This document shows positions 43,957 through 52,977 of a DNA stretch of 64,000 nucleotides, piece after piece. Position numbers and translations under genes: made by a program. The notes beneath the pieces were generated by a model. It worked only from the letters and a program-made list of their open reading frames with translations, had not been told where the DNA came from and did not search any database. Source of the DNA: Diaphorobacter ruginosibacter (GTDB taxonomy: Bacteria; Pseudomonadota; Gammaproteobacteria; Burkholderiales; Burkholderiaceae_C); contig NZ_CP060714.1 of assembly GCF_014395975.1 (NCBI RefSeq), forward strand, positions 2,914,001-2,978,000, in the 5' to 3' direction. How positions within the stretch are numbered: the stretch's first letter is position 1; each line of letters opens with the position of its first letter.

Positions 43957-44979
43957 ATGCGTGCACCCGGCAACAACCTTCGCTTCACGACCGACGACAT
44001 GCCGGGTTGGCGTCGCGTGGCCAACGGAAAGGACTTCTCGTATGTCAATTATCGAGGAGCTCTCATTCGCGATCCTCGCTCGCTCACGCGGATCCTGCAA
44101 CTGGCGATACCGCCTGCCTATACCGATGTCTGGATATGCCCCGATCCGCGCGGCCACCTCCAGGCCACCGGACGCGATGCCAAAGGCCGAAAGCAGTATC
44201 GCTATCACACCAGTTGGCAGGCACAGCGAAAACAGCAGAAATTCGATCGCCTGGTTGAATTCTCACGTAAGCTTCCGGCCATACGCCGTCGTGTCCGGCG
44301 CGACCTGGCGCGAGAGGGCACCCAGCTGGAATCCGTGGTCGCAGCCGTCGTGAGACTTCTTGATGCGACCGCATTGCGGGTAGGCAATGACGAGTACTCG
44401 AAGACCAATGGCTCCTACGGGCTGACCACCTTGCGCGATCGCCACGTGAAGTTGCGCGCTGGCCATATCCAACTGGAGTTCAAGGGCAAAAGCGGCATGC
44501 GGCAGCAAAAGGAGATCACCGATGACCGTGTGGCCCGCATCGTTCGCCGCTGCCAGGAGTTACCCGGGCAGCGCCTGTTCCAGTTCACGGACGCGCACGG
44601 AGCAGTGCACCATGTTCGCTCCGAGCACGTGAATGACTATATCCGCGCGACCTGTGGCGATGGCTTCACGGCCAAGGACTTCCGCACGTGGCACGCAAGC
44701 GTGCTGGCACTTCACCTGGCGATGCAGGAGACACCCTCTGCATCGTTGCGGCCGACGCTTGTGCAGATCGTGAAGCAGGTGGCGGCCCACCTGGGTAACA
44801 CCAGTGCCGTCTGCCGCAAACACTACATCCATCCCGACGTGCTCGATATATGCCAGCAACAGGAGCAGCAGGCCGTCGCACTGCAGTACACCGATGTGCC
44901 CGCAACCGGCCTGCTGGCGGCCGAGCGCCTGCTCCTGACAGTGTTGATGCGTCGCGCTCCTCTCCGTCGTACCGGTTGA
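43957..44979 (+). CDS. DNA topoisomerase IB (poxvirus/bacterial type)
   Basis: A 340-residue enzyme with an N-terminal domain (about 15-85) and the tyrosine-recombinase-like catalytic core. The set is Arg141 in TALRVGNDEY, Lys in EFKGKSG, Arg243 in KDFRTWHAS and Tyr290 in AVCRKHYIHP. It nicks and relaxes supercoils through a 3'-phosphotyrosine. Bacterial members are small and often horizontally acquired. It follows the oxidase genes by 17 bp, which may only be an accident of island packing. Confidence 0.92.
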   Translation: MRAPGNNLRFTTDDMPGWRRVANGKDFSYVNYRGALIRDPRSLTRILQLAIPPAYTDVWICPDPRGHLQATGRDAKGRKQYRYHTSWQAQRKQQKFDRLVEFSRKLPAIRRRVRRDLAREGTQLESVVAAVVRLLDATALRVGNDEYSKTNGSYGLTTLRDRHVKLRAGHIQLEFKGKSGMRQQKEITDDRVARIVRRCQELPGQRLFQFTDAHGAVHHVRSEHVNDYIRATCGDGFTAKDFRTWHASVLALHLAMQETPSASLRPTLVQIVKQVAAHLGNTSAVCRKHYIHPDVLDICQQQEQQAVALQYTDVPATGLLAAERLLLTVLMRRAPLRRTG

Positions 44980-45086
44980 CACCACCCCACCGGCCACGTT
45001 GCACCGGCGGCAGCCGGCATACGGATTGCCGTAGCCTTCGAGTCAATGGGCTCCCTGCGCCCTTCACTGATGCCCGGAGGATTACC

Positions 45087-45827
45087 ATGACGCCTCGCAC
45101 GGCGGTCTGTTTCACCGTTCTCTTTTGTTGCTGCTCCATTGCAACGCCGTGCCTTGCGAGGAAACAGCCACAGGATCTCGGGCGTATTGCCGTTCCGTCC
45201 CCCGCTGTGATGAAGCTCCAGTACTGGATTGCGCATACTGCCGACAACGCAGGACGCCCCTATGTCATCATCGACAAACGGGCGGCACTGCTGTGGATTC
45301 ATGATGGTCATGGAGCGATGATCGAGAGCGCCCCCGTTCTCCTCGGCAGTGCGAAGGGAGACTCTTCCGCACCGGGAATAGGTGAGAAGCCGCTGGCGTC
45401 CATTCATCCGGATGAGCGAACGACGCCCGCCGGACGTTTCCTGATGGAGGCCGGAAGCAATCGCGCTGGAGAAGACATCTTCTGGCTGGACTACACCGCC
45501 GCCGTATCCCTGCACCGTGTGCGTCCTGTGCTGGCGGTGCAAAGGCGGCTGCATCGCTTGAGCACCCCTGACCCGCGAGACAACCGCATCACCTATGGCT
45601 GTGTCAATCTCCCGATTGCCGTCTACAACCGCAGCATCCACGCTCTTTTCCATAAGCGGGGCGGCATCGCCTATGTGCTGCCTGAAACGATGGATCTATA
45701 CACTGCCTTCCCCCGGTTGCGTCCCTTGGCACTTCGTCTACGACCGACGAAGGATCCAGCCGACCCGTTGAAGTTCAACGGCAATGCGGCTGGCTACTCG
45801 ACGCCCGTATTCCTCTCGGCGCAATGA
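45087..45827 (+). CDS. Secreted L,D-transpeptidase-like protein (YkuD-related)
   Basis: A 246-residue protein with a signal peptide (MTPRTAVCFTVLFCCCSIATPCLAR pattern). The core contains YVIIDKRAALLWIHDGHG and APVLLGSAKGD, and catalytic-type His143 (SLHRV) with Cys172 in ITYGCVNLP, resembling the YkuD HxxxSxGC(I/V)R/N site. The Arg after the Cys-Val is Asn. It could crosslink peptidoglycan or attach proteins. GGAGG precedes the start. Confidence 0.75.
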   Translation: MTPRTAVCFTVLFCCCSIATPCLARKQPQDLGRIAVPSPAVMKLQYWIAHTADNAGRPYVIIDKRAALLWIHDGHGAMIESAPVLLGSAKGDSSAPGIGEKPLASIHPDERTTPAGRFLMEAGSNRAGEDIFWLDYTAAVSLHRVRPVLAVQRRLHRLSTPDPRDNRITYGCVNLPIAVYNRSIHALFHKRGGIAYVLPETMDLYTAFPRLRPLALRLRPTKDPADPLKFNGNAAGYSTPVFLSAQ

Positions 45828-45839
45828 GGAGATGATCGG

Positions 45840-46214
45840 TCATCCACGATCATCCCGCGCAGGCCGCCTGGCTCCGGAGGTTCCGGTGCTTTCATTGTTC
45901 ATGGTGTCCGCGCCCTGCCCTGCATTGCCGGAGTTCATGCCGCCCGGCGCGGACTGCGAATCTCTGCCGGCACCTGAGCCTGTTCCGGAACCAGCCCCCG
46001 GGTTGGGCTGTGTGCTGCCCGCTTGAGGCGGTTGCTGTTCGCTCCCCGGTGTGCCCATGCCGGAGCGGGGAGTGTCACCACCGGGTACTGTCCGCGAAGA
46101 GCCCGCATCACTGTTGGCCGCAGGCGGCGAACTGTTGACCTGGGCATGCGCGATGCCGATGGCGGTAAAAGCGAAAGCAACGAGCGCCGCCGTTTTTTTC
46201 ATGATTGAACGCAT
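45840..46214 (-). CDS. Small secreted Gly/Ser/Pro-rich protein
   Basis: A 124-residue protein with an N-terminal signal peptide (KKTAALVAFAFTAIGIAHAQ). The mature part is low-complexity (Gly, Ser, Pro, Gln, Asn) with no fold apparent. AAGGAG eight bases upstream supports ATG 46214. The signal sequence is convincing; no function can be assigned. Confidence 0.65.
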   Translation of the reverse strand: MRSIMKKTAALVAFAFTAIGIAHAQVNSSPPAANSDAGSSRTVPGGDTPRSGMGTPGSEQQPPQAGSTQPNPGAGSGTGSGAGRDSQSAPGGMNSGNAGQGADTMNNESTGTSGARRPARDDRG

Positions 46215-46564
46215 GATGAACTCCTTTTGATGGAAGGTCCGGCTCTACCCATTCGGATATCGAAGAAGAAGGCCGTAGGTCCGAGCGGCAAGGAACATGC
46301 CCGGCACCAAAGTGCCCGCGCCGCACAAGGGAGGAACAAATTACCGAAAGACATGCTGGCAGCCCGTGCAAGGAATCGCTGCCCCGCTCGCTGCCGTACC
46401 TCACGTTGCAGTGAGTCCTAAGGTCGCTGACTCGCTTCTCCTACAGACATGCCGCTCAATGAATAGCCCAATGGACTTGAGGCCGAGGTGGTATCGCAAT
46501 GGCTTGGCGCAGCCCCATTCGGGACAGATTCACACCTCGGCGATTTCAACTGAAGGGGATTCAC

Positions 46565-47047
46565 ATGAACAGTTCAAGGGACAAACTCAATCGCGATCCG
46601 ATCACCGGCGAATCCGGATCCCATCCGGTAGGAACAGGTTTGGGCGCAGCAGGAGGCGCCGTCACGGGTGCTGCCGCAGGTTCAGTTGGCGGACCGATTG
46701 GCGCAGCCGCTGGAGCCGTCGTAGGCGCCGTGATAGGAGGCTTGGCCGGCAAGGGCGCGGCCGAAGCGGTCAATCCTACGGAAGAGGAAGCATATTGGCG
46801 CGAAGTCCATGTCAGCGAGCCGTACTATTCGCCCGAGTTCACGTATGACGACTACGCACCTGCCTACCGTGCAGGCTGGGAAGCGCGCGTGGCGGGCACG
46901 GATTTCGACGCTGCACGCGCCCAATGGGCTCGCAAATGGGACGCCGCACACGCCCAGGGCGGGCTCCAGTGGGAAAAGGCGCAACCCGCGTTCAAGGCAG
47001 CGTGGGAGCGCGCCAACAGGAAGTACGTGCAAGAAACAGGGTATTGA
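46565..47047 (+). CDS. Glycine-zipper protein with C-terminal acidic helical domain
   Basis: A 160-residue protein. A glycine-zipper stretch spans about 22-65 (GTGLGAAGGAVTGAAAGSVG and repeats). An acidic, aromatic domain follows, with EAYWREVHVSEPYYSPEFTYDDY, here its Tyr/Asp-rich core, and a helical WEARVAGTDFDAARAQW tail. It has no signal peptide. Such proteins cluster with stress genes in many proteobacteria; the role is unknown. The gap 46215-46564 holds only divergent promoters as far as I see. Confidence 0.75.
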   Translation: MNSSRDKLNRDPITGESGSHPVGTGLGAAGGAVTGAAAGSVGGPIGAAAGAVVGAVIGGLAGKGAAEAVNPTEEEAYWREVHVSEPYYSPEFTYDDYAPAYRAGWEARVAGTDFDAARAQWARKWDAAHAQGGLQWEKAQPAFKAAWERANRKYVQETGY

Positions 47048-47187
47048 CGACGCTCCTGGCTTTCGAAGGAGCTCTGGAAGGAGAAGGTGGGCGAGGCGAT
47101 GGCACTGCCTCGCACCGACTCCAATCCAACGTCACCGTTTTCAGCAATTCCCTTTTTTCCGACATTTCCATCCAGTGGAGAACAGCA

Positions 47188-47520
47188 ATGAATACTCCCA
47201 ACCCGTATCAGTCGTGCATCGACGCCTGCAACTCCTGCGCTGCCGCGTGCAATGCCTGCATGGCGGCCTGTCTCAAGGAAGACGACGTGAAGATGCTCGG
47301 GCGCTGCATTGCGCTCGACGTGGATTGCGCCGCCATCTGCGGCCTGGCCGCGGATGCCATGGCTCGCGAAAGCGAGATGGCGCGCCACTTTTGCCGCATC
47401 TGCAGCGAAGTCTGTCTTGCCTGCGCCAACGAATGTGGTCAGCACTCCCATACGCACTGCAAGCGTTGCGCGGATGAGTGCAAACAGTGCGCAAAGCACT
47501 GCCTCGAGATGATCAATTGA
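47188..47520 (+). CDS. Cys-rich four-helix-bundle copper-storage-like protein (Csp/DUF326)
   Basis: A 110-residue cytosolic protein with 19 Cys, mostly in CxxxC pattern: CIDACNSCAAACNACMAAC and FCRICSEVCLACANECGQH, then HCKRCADECKQCAKHC. This matches bacterial copper storage proteins, whose four-helix bundle lines its core with Cys to hold many Cu(I) ions. No Tat or Sec signal is seen, so it would be a cytosolic (Csp3-like) form. It may buffer copper for the neighbouring oxidase or protect against copper and oxidative stress. Confidence 0.88.
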   Translation: MNTPNPYQSCIDACNSCAAACNACMAACLKEDDVKMLGRCIALDVDCAAICGLAADAMARESEMARHFCRICSEVCLACANECGQHSHTHCKRCADECKQCAKHCLEMIN

Positions 47521-47583
47521 GGCCCACGGAAGAGGCCCATGAAACCCTCGGTACAAGGAGATCGTCACCCTCAAGGAGCCGTC

Positions 47584-47868
47584 ATGAGCAATCCCGCAAA
47601 ACCGAACCCTCCGTTTACCCATACGCCCGAAGTCCACATCAACACGGAGAAGCCGAGCCGAACCCAAGACCCTGGCTCCAGCGCTCAACTACCGCATGAA
47701 CGAGACCAATCCACCGACATGACCGGCGGGGAAAAATCACCGGAAATGAAGCAGGCTCACAATGACTTGAAACGCGGATTGCGCGATACCGACGCCCGCG
47801 GTGCGGATGGGCGGCCGCTGGCGCCGCCTCCAGAGGGCGGCAAGGGCGCTGCCGGAGGAAAAACCTAG
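47584..47868 (+). CDS. Small hydrophilic disordered protein
   Basis: A 94-residue Pro/Lys/Asp-rich protein beginning MSNPAKPNPPFTHTPEVHIN, with GGEKSPEMKQAHNDLKRGLRD. AAGGAG just ahead of ATG 47584 supports the start. The composition is typical of stress-related disordered proteins found near csbD and Ku/LigD genes. No family is identified. Confidence 0.65.
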   Translation: MSNPAKPNPPFTHTPEVHINTEKPSRTQDPGSSAQLPHERDQSTDMTGGEKSPEMKQAHNDLKRGLRDTDARGADGRPLAPPPEGGKGAAGGKT

Positions 47869-47962
47869 CCCCTCCACCGAGGGAGCTCTCCTCTTTTTTG
47901 GCTTCATCGCGATTGCCTGGGGACTGAGGCTTCTTGAACGACCGCCCGGGCAGCGCGCGCAC

Positions 47963-48085
47963 CCTTTGCAACAAAGTATGAGGGGCCATATCGGCACCGC
48001 CATACGAAGACTCCCACCGCAGGCACCACCGCTCTGTTCGTCACGCGACTCCATTCGTCCCGGTATTCCGCGAAGAACCTTTTTT
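47963..48085. repeat. Dispersed repeat, copy B (123 bp)
   Basis: It aligns with 9715-9835 along its whole length in the same orientation, but lacks the left arm of the nested hairpin seen at copy A, so it is a truncated copy. It occupies the gap between the small disordered protein gene and the convergent ligD end, for which I see no other content. Confidence 0.85.
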
Positions 48086-48150
48086 GTGGGCCCGCGGGAG
48101 CATCACTGCCTGCCGATCCTGGGTGTTGTGCCCGGCCTGCAGCCTGTCAC

Positions 48151-50718
48151 TCACGTCGAAGAATCGCCCTTTCTGTAGCCCAATGCCTGCATGGCTGCCG
48201 CGAGTGGCCTTGCCGACGTGGCATAGCCATCCCACACGGAGTTGCCGATGCGCAGTCGCTCGTCGATGTTCTGCACGTTCCACTGGGCACCGCTGGTCGT
48301 GCGCTCCAGTTCTTTCCAGGACAGGGGCACCGAGATGCCCATGCCTGCGCGCGCACGCGCCGACCATGCGCTCACGGTGGTCGCACCACGGCCGTTGCGC
48401 AGATAGTCCACAAAGATCTTTCCCCTGCGATTTTGGGGACCGCTTTTGGCGACGAATCGAGCAGGGATGGTGTCGGACAGGTGCTGCACCAGGGCTCTCG
48501 AGAAGCCCTTGACAGTGTCCCATTCATAACGCCGCAGGATGGGCACGACGATATGCAGTCCCTTGCCGCCACTGGTTTTGAGAAATGCGCTCAGGCCGAG
48601 TTCGTCAAGCAGGACCTTCACAAGATGCGCAGCTTCCTGCACCTGAATCCACTGCACGCCTTCACCCGGATCGAGATCCAGCGTCATTCGATCAGGCCGC
48701 TCGATGCGATCACGCTTCGCATTCCATGTATGGAACTCCATGACATTCATCTGCGCTGCGTGCACCAGCCCTTCGGGCGCGGCCACCATCACAAGAGGTG
48801 CATGACCGGGATCGAGCGAAGCATCGAGCTGTCGAAAGCCCTTCAGGTCAAGGGCTTGCAGGTGTTTCTGAAAGAACAGCTCCCCTTTCACACCCGCAGG
48901 AGCGCGCATCAAGGCCACTGGCCGTTCACTCAAATGCTCCATCATCAGCGGTGCGACCGTCGCGTAATAGCGCACGAGATCCAGCTTGGTGACGCCGCTT
49001 TGCGTGTCCAGCACACGTTCGGAATGGGAGACGATCACGCCTTCCACGGTGGAAGAATTCATGGGCATAAGTTGCTCCCCTGGCTTTGGAATAGCGCGCG
49101 CTCCGTTCTTCTTTTCTTGAGCAGCCTCGCGACGGACCTCTCGCCGGATCTCCTGAGGGGGTTTGTCGTCTCGTATTCCATGGAATACGGAATGGCGTAT
49201 GCGCCCCTCGTCGGTCCAGCCGACAAACGACACTTCGGCAACCAGCGTCGGCCGCACCCAGTGCACATGGCGAACGCCGATTCCAGTGGTTTCCTGAAAT
49301 GGCGAATCCTGGGCGCTCAGCGCTGACAGCGCTTCGCTCAAGCGGCTGAGCGTGGTGTCGGAGAAACCCGTGCCTACGTTGCCGACATAAACCAGTGCGC
49401 CCTGATCGTCATGCACACCAAGCAACAGCGAGCCCAGGCCCACGCGCGAGCCCGCAGGATCGGTGTAGCCGCCAATGACAAACTCCTGGCGCTTCAGGCA
49501 TTTGAGCTTGATCCAATCCGAGTTGCGCCGCCCGGCATAGGGCGAGCTCTTGCGCTTGCCGATGATGCCCTCGAAGCCTATCGAACAGGCCGATGACAGC
49601 AGATCGGCGGGCCGCGCATCAAAGGCATCGCTCAACCGCACCACATCGCGCTGGAGATCCTGCATCAGCGCAACCAGCCGTTCCCGCCGCTCTGTCCATG
49701 GCGCCCCGCGCAGATCACCCTGGGCGTCGAACAGCAGATCGAACGCGAAGTAAAGCAGGTGCACGTCTTTTCCCAGATCGAATGCGTTCTGCAGGCGCTG
49801 AAAATCAGGAGCTCCTTCGGCATTGAGAACCACCACTTCGCCGTCCAGCCAACAGGATGCGACCGGCAACGCCGCCAGCGCGCTGGCGATCTTCGGCATC
49901 TTGTGGGTCCAGTCCTTGCCGTTGCGCGTGTGCAGCCGCACGTCGCTGCCCTGCTTGCGCGCCAGCAGCCTGTAGCCGTCGAACTTCAACTCCCACGCCC
50001 ACTCATCCGATGCGTCGGGCACGGTACCCTGAAGTTCAGCCAGTTGCGGCAACACGGTATCGGGCAGATCAACGAGTGCCCTGGTCTGACCGGAGGTGGG
50101 TGCAGGGGATCTGCGAGCGGCGCGAGGAGCGCGAGGAGCGTCAGCCGACCTTTCCTCCGTCTGGTTTGCCAGATGCGCCACGCTATCGGGCATGGCTTGG
50201 ACAATGTCGAAATCCGCTGCGTTGCGCTCCAGTCCATCCGCCTCCTTGATCAACAGCCACGGCGGTTGACGCTCCCTCTCCCGGCCGTGCATCCGCACCA
50301 GTGTCCAGCGCCCTTGCAGCTTCTGGCCGTGAAGCTCGAACTTCAGCTTGCCAGCCCTGTAGGCTTTCACGGGATCGGACAATGGCACCCAATAGCCGCT
50401 ATCCCAGATGATGACCTTGCCAGCTCCGTACTGGCCCGCCGGAATCTGGCCTTCGAAGCGGTTGTAAGCCATCGGGTGATCCTCCACCTGCACGGCCATG
50501 CGTTTGTGATGGGGATCGAGGCTGGGGCCCTTGGGCACGGCCCAGCTCTTCATCACACCGTCGATTTCAAGCCGCAGGTCGTAGTGCAATTGACTGGCCC
50601 AGTGCTTCTGGATGACATACAGCAATGCCCCCGTGCCGGAGGCTGCAGCCTTGCCGCGAGGCTCCGGGGTGATCGAGAAATTGCGCTTGTTCTGATAGGT
50701 GGACAGTGTTCCAGCCAT
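48151..50718 (-). CDS. ligD: Multifunctional NHEJ DNA ligase LigD
   Basis: An 855-residue protein with three enzymatic modules in the Pseudomonas-like order. First is a 3'-phosphoesterase domain (about 30-165, HYDLRLEIDGVMKSWAVP and ARDGAGKVIIWD-type core, here QYGAGKVIIWD). Then comes the ATP ligase with nucleophile Lys245 in ELKFDGYRLL (about 240-530). Last is the primase/polymerase domain (about 565-855, TLDLDPGEG as the metal site). It processes and seals double-strand breaks with Ku. I chose MAGTLSTYQNKRNF at 50718 and rejected a 167-residue upstream extension. ku lies 98 bp upstream on the same strand. Confidence 0.95.
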   Translation of the reverse strand: MAGTLSTYQNKRNFSITPEPRGKAAASGTGALLYVIQKHWASQLHYDLRLEIDGVMKSWAVPKGPSLDPHHKRMAVQVEDHPMAYNRFEGQIPAGQYGAGKVIIWDSGYWVPLSDPVKAYRAGKLKFELHGQKLQGRWTLVRMHGRERERQPPWLLIKEADGLERNAADFDIVQAMPDSVAHLANQTEERSADAPRAPRAARRSPAPTSGQTRALVDLPDTVLPQLAELQGTVPDASDEWAWELKFDGYRLLARKQGSDVRLHTRNGKDWTHKMPKIASALAALPVASCWLDGEVVVLNAEGAPDFQRLQNAFDLGKDVHLLYFAFDLLFDAQGDLRGAPWTERRERLVALMQDLQRDVVRLSDAFDARPADLLSSACSIGFEGIIGKRKSSPYAGRRNSDWIKLKCLKRQEFVIGGYTDPAGSRVGLGSLLLGVHDDQGALVYVGNVGTGFSDTTLSRLSEALSALSAQDSPFQETTGIGVRHVHWVRPTLVAEVSFVGWTDEGRIRHSVFHGIRDDKPPQEIRREVRREAAQEKKNGARAIPKPGEQLMPMNSSTVEGVIVSHSERVLDTQSGVTKLDLVRYYATVAPLMMEHLSERPVALMRAPAGVKGELFFQKHLQALDLKGFRQLDASLDPGHAPLVMVAAPEGLVHAAQMNVMEFHTWNAKRDRIERPDRMTLDLDPGEGVQWIQVQEAAHLVKVLLDELGLSAFLKTSGGKGLHIVVPILRRYEWDTVKGFSRALVQHLSDTIPARFVAKSGPQNRRGKIFVDYLRNGRGATTVSAWSARARAGMGISVPLSWKELERTTSGAQWNVQNIDERLRIGNSVWDGYATSARPLAAAMQALGYRKGDSST

Positions 50719-50816
50719 CCTTGTCACTCCTGTGCGTTGTCCCTCTCCTGCCCGGTGTGTGCTCCATCGCCCAGCCCAGCTCTCTAGTCCCCCCATTACG
50801 CTGGCGCCACGGCATC

Positions 50817-51710
50817 TCAGGCGGTGCGGCGCTTGCTCGTTCCGGCCGCTTTCGCGGCAGGCTTCGCTGCGGACTTCTTGCTGCTCCCACCCTCCAGACT
50901 GCGTTTGAGCAGGGCCGTCAAATCGACGATCTCCGCCCCCTGAGATGCAGGCCGGGCTTCTTCGGCCTTGACCACTTCGTGGACCTGTCCTGCCTTGACC
51001 TTGGCATGGATCAGCTTGTGGATTTCCTCCGCGAACGAGTTGCGAAACCCATCCGCGTCCCAATGTTGCGTCTGGTCTTCGATCAGCTTGACCGCCATGT
51101 CCATCTCGGCCGCGGTAATGCGACTCGCCTTGATGCCAAGCGGTGGCAGATCGAGTTGCTCGAACGAACGGATTTCTCCTCCCCAGCGCAACAGGTTGAG
51201 CACCAGTGCCCTGCCGCAAGGCATGAGCACAGCCAGATGTTGCTTGGTCTGAATGACGACCTTGGCCACCCCCACCTTGCCCGTCTTGTGCAGAGCCTCG
51301 CGCAGCAGCGCATAAACCTTCTGACCGCGCGCCAGCGGTGCGGTGTAGTAAGGGCGCTCCAGGTAGATCAACGGAATTTCCTCCGCGTCCACAAAGGCCT
51401 CGATCTCAATCGTCTGCGTGATCTTGGGAAAAGCCGATGCGATTTCTTCAGGCGTAAGAATCACATATCGGCCGTCCTCGTATTCCACACCCTTGGCGAT
51501 ATCACGGGGTGAAATTTCCTTGCCGGTAGCTTTGTTAATACGGCGATAACCCACAGGTTCCATGGAGCGCTTGTCCAGCCAATCAAAATCTATGCCGGTG
51601 TCACGCGTGGCTGTATAAAGCCCGACCGGAATATGAACGAGCCCAAAACTGATCGCACCCTTCCAAAGAGTGCGGGTGGATGTGGGGGCAAGGTTCTTTT
51701 CCTGCTTCAT
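50817..51710 (-). CDS. ku: Ku-type non-homologous end-joining protein
   Basis: A 297-residue bacterial Ku. The core beta-barrel spans about 12-255 (RTLWKGAISFGLVHIPVGLY, DIDFDWLDKR-like TGIDFDWLDK, PLARGQKVYALLREAL). A Lys/Ala-rich basic tail spans about 265-297 (KKSAAKPAAKAAGTSKRR), typical of DNA-binding extensions. The homodimer threads broken ends and recruits LigD, encoded just downstream. AAGGG precedes the ATG. Confidence 0.95.
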   Translation of the reverse strand: MKQEKNLAPTSTRTLWKGAISFGLVHIPVGLYTATRDTGIDFDWLDKRSMEPVGYRRINKATGKEISPRDIAKGVEYEDGRYVILTPEEIASAFPKITQTIEIEAFVDAEEIPLIYLERPYYTAPLARGQKVYALLREALHKTGKVGVAKVVIQTKQHLAVLMPCGRALVLNLLRWGGEIRSFEQLDLPPLGIKASRITAAEMDMAVKLIEDQTQHWDADGFRNSFAEEIHKLIHAKVKAGQVHEVVKAEEARPASQGAEIVDLTALLKRSLEGGSSKKSAAKPAAKAAGTSKRRTA

Positions 51711-51719
51711 GGCGCACCC

Positions 51720-51821
51720 TTACAGGTTATCAAATGACAAGCGAGCAACGCCGCCATGCAGGCGCATGCCCAGGTCTTTGAGCACCGTATACGTGGTGAA
51801 TTCAATTTCCATATATGTCAT
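51720..51821 (-). CDS. Possible 33-residue small protein upstream of ku
   Basis: The frame starts MTYMEIEFTTYTVLKDLGMR and ends SFDNL, stopping ten bases before the ku ATG. It is in line with ku and would be the first gene of a ku-ligD transcript. The evidence is only position and an uninterrupted frame; I see no convincing Shine-Dalgarno. The rest of the gap (51822-52221) is AT-rich for this genome and shows no gene. Confidence 0.25.
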   Translation of the reverse strand: MTYMEIEFTTYTVLKDLGMRLHGGVARLSFDNL

Positions 51822-52221
51822 TGCAGCTCCTGCTTCGCTGATATTGCCTTTCTGTTTGACACCATAAAACCAGAAACTTCACATGGATGTAGGAGCACAA
51901 CCCCCATACATATTATTTCAACGAATTTCTTGCCACTCCTGAGTCACCTTCTCAGATAAAACAATATTCCTCTTTGCGAAAAGCCATTTGATATTTACAT
52001 CTCCAACGGACGTAACCTGCCGAATGAATATCCAGAGCGCGCTTCATCTTCATGACATGGGAAATTACCCGGCCGGCCGGTAGCAATCAGCCGGAATCCG
52101 AATGGCAACTTCCGTGCCCTACACGCAGGGCTCTGGCACATCGATTGCCGCGTGCCCACGTGCTTCGCCCCTCCTCCGGGTCTTCAGCCCTGGTTTCGCC
52201 ATCCCCCAGCAAAGGTGCCTC

Positions 52222-52977
52222 ATGAAAACCGACAAGGAAACTTCTACACGCAAAAATGCAAAAGCCGCGTCGAGCAGGAACGCAGACCACGATCCTTCCC
52301 GGGCCGCGACCCAGGACGCGCTGTCCGCCAGGGAAACAGAGACCGATGCCCTTGCAAGAGAACGGCCCTACAACTCCACGAAGGCAGGCGAGCATGGTTT
52401 CGCCAGCGGCACACATCCGGCAGCCGGCGCCACGGTACGGCCGGCGTCCCGCCGCGCCACTGCCAGCACGCTGTCCGAAGGCAACGGATCGCGCAAGACG
52501 GGAGCCACCGCCCCTGAGGGGATCAATGAAACGATCGACACACTCGATCGCGTGCGTGTGGACTCCTCAGGCCGCGTGCTGACGACCAACCAGGGGGTTG
52601 CTGTCGCCGACAACCAGAATTCGCTGAAATACGGCGAACGGGGCCCGGCGCTGCTCGAGGACTTCATCCTGCGCGAGAAGATCACGCACTTCGACCACGA
52701 ACGCATCCCCGAGCGCATCGTGCATGCACGCGGATCGGGAGCCCACGGATACTTCGAATGCTACGAATCATTGGCCGATCTCACGCGTGCCGCGCCGTTC
52801 CAGGAGGCCGGCAAGATCACGCCCGTGTTCGTGCGCTTCTCCACCGTGCAGGGCGAGCGCGGCTCGAAAGACACCGCGCGCGACGCCTGGATCACCCCGG
52901 TCACGTCGCTGTTGATTTCTCAGCGCCAAATGAGGACTCAGTGCCGCTTTAGGTTGGTAAGCGACTTTCGCGGTTGA
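52222..52977 (+). pseudogene. katE: Truncated catalase HPII (katE), 3' part replaced
   Basis: Residues 1 to about 221 match the N-terminus of a large-subunit clade II catalase: a long disordered leader, then NQNSLKYGERGPALLEDFI, HFDHERIPERIVHARGSGAH (catalytic His) and FVRFSTVQGERGSKDTARD. After Asp221 (about 52884) the similarity stops. The last 30 residues (AWITPVTSLLISQRQM...) and the stop are foreign. Catalytic Asn, heme ligand Tyr and the C-terminal flavodoxin-like domain are absent, so no active enzyme is made. Full-length relatives are about 700-750 residues. Confidence 0.85.

Noticed and set aside
46297..46315. CCGGCACCA-like match as a duplicated tRNA-Thr 3' end
   Set aside because: Only about nine bases match by chance; no longer copy of the tRNA end was seen in the window.
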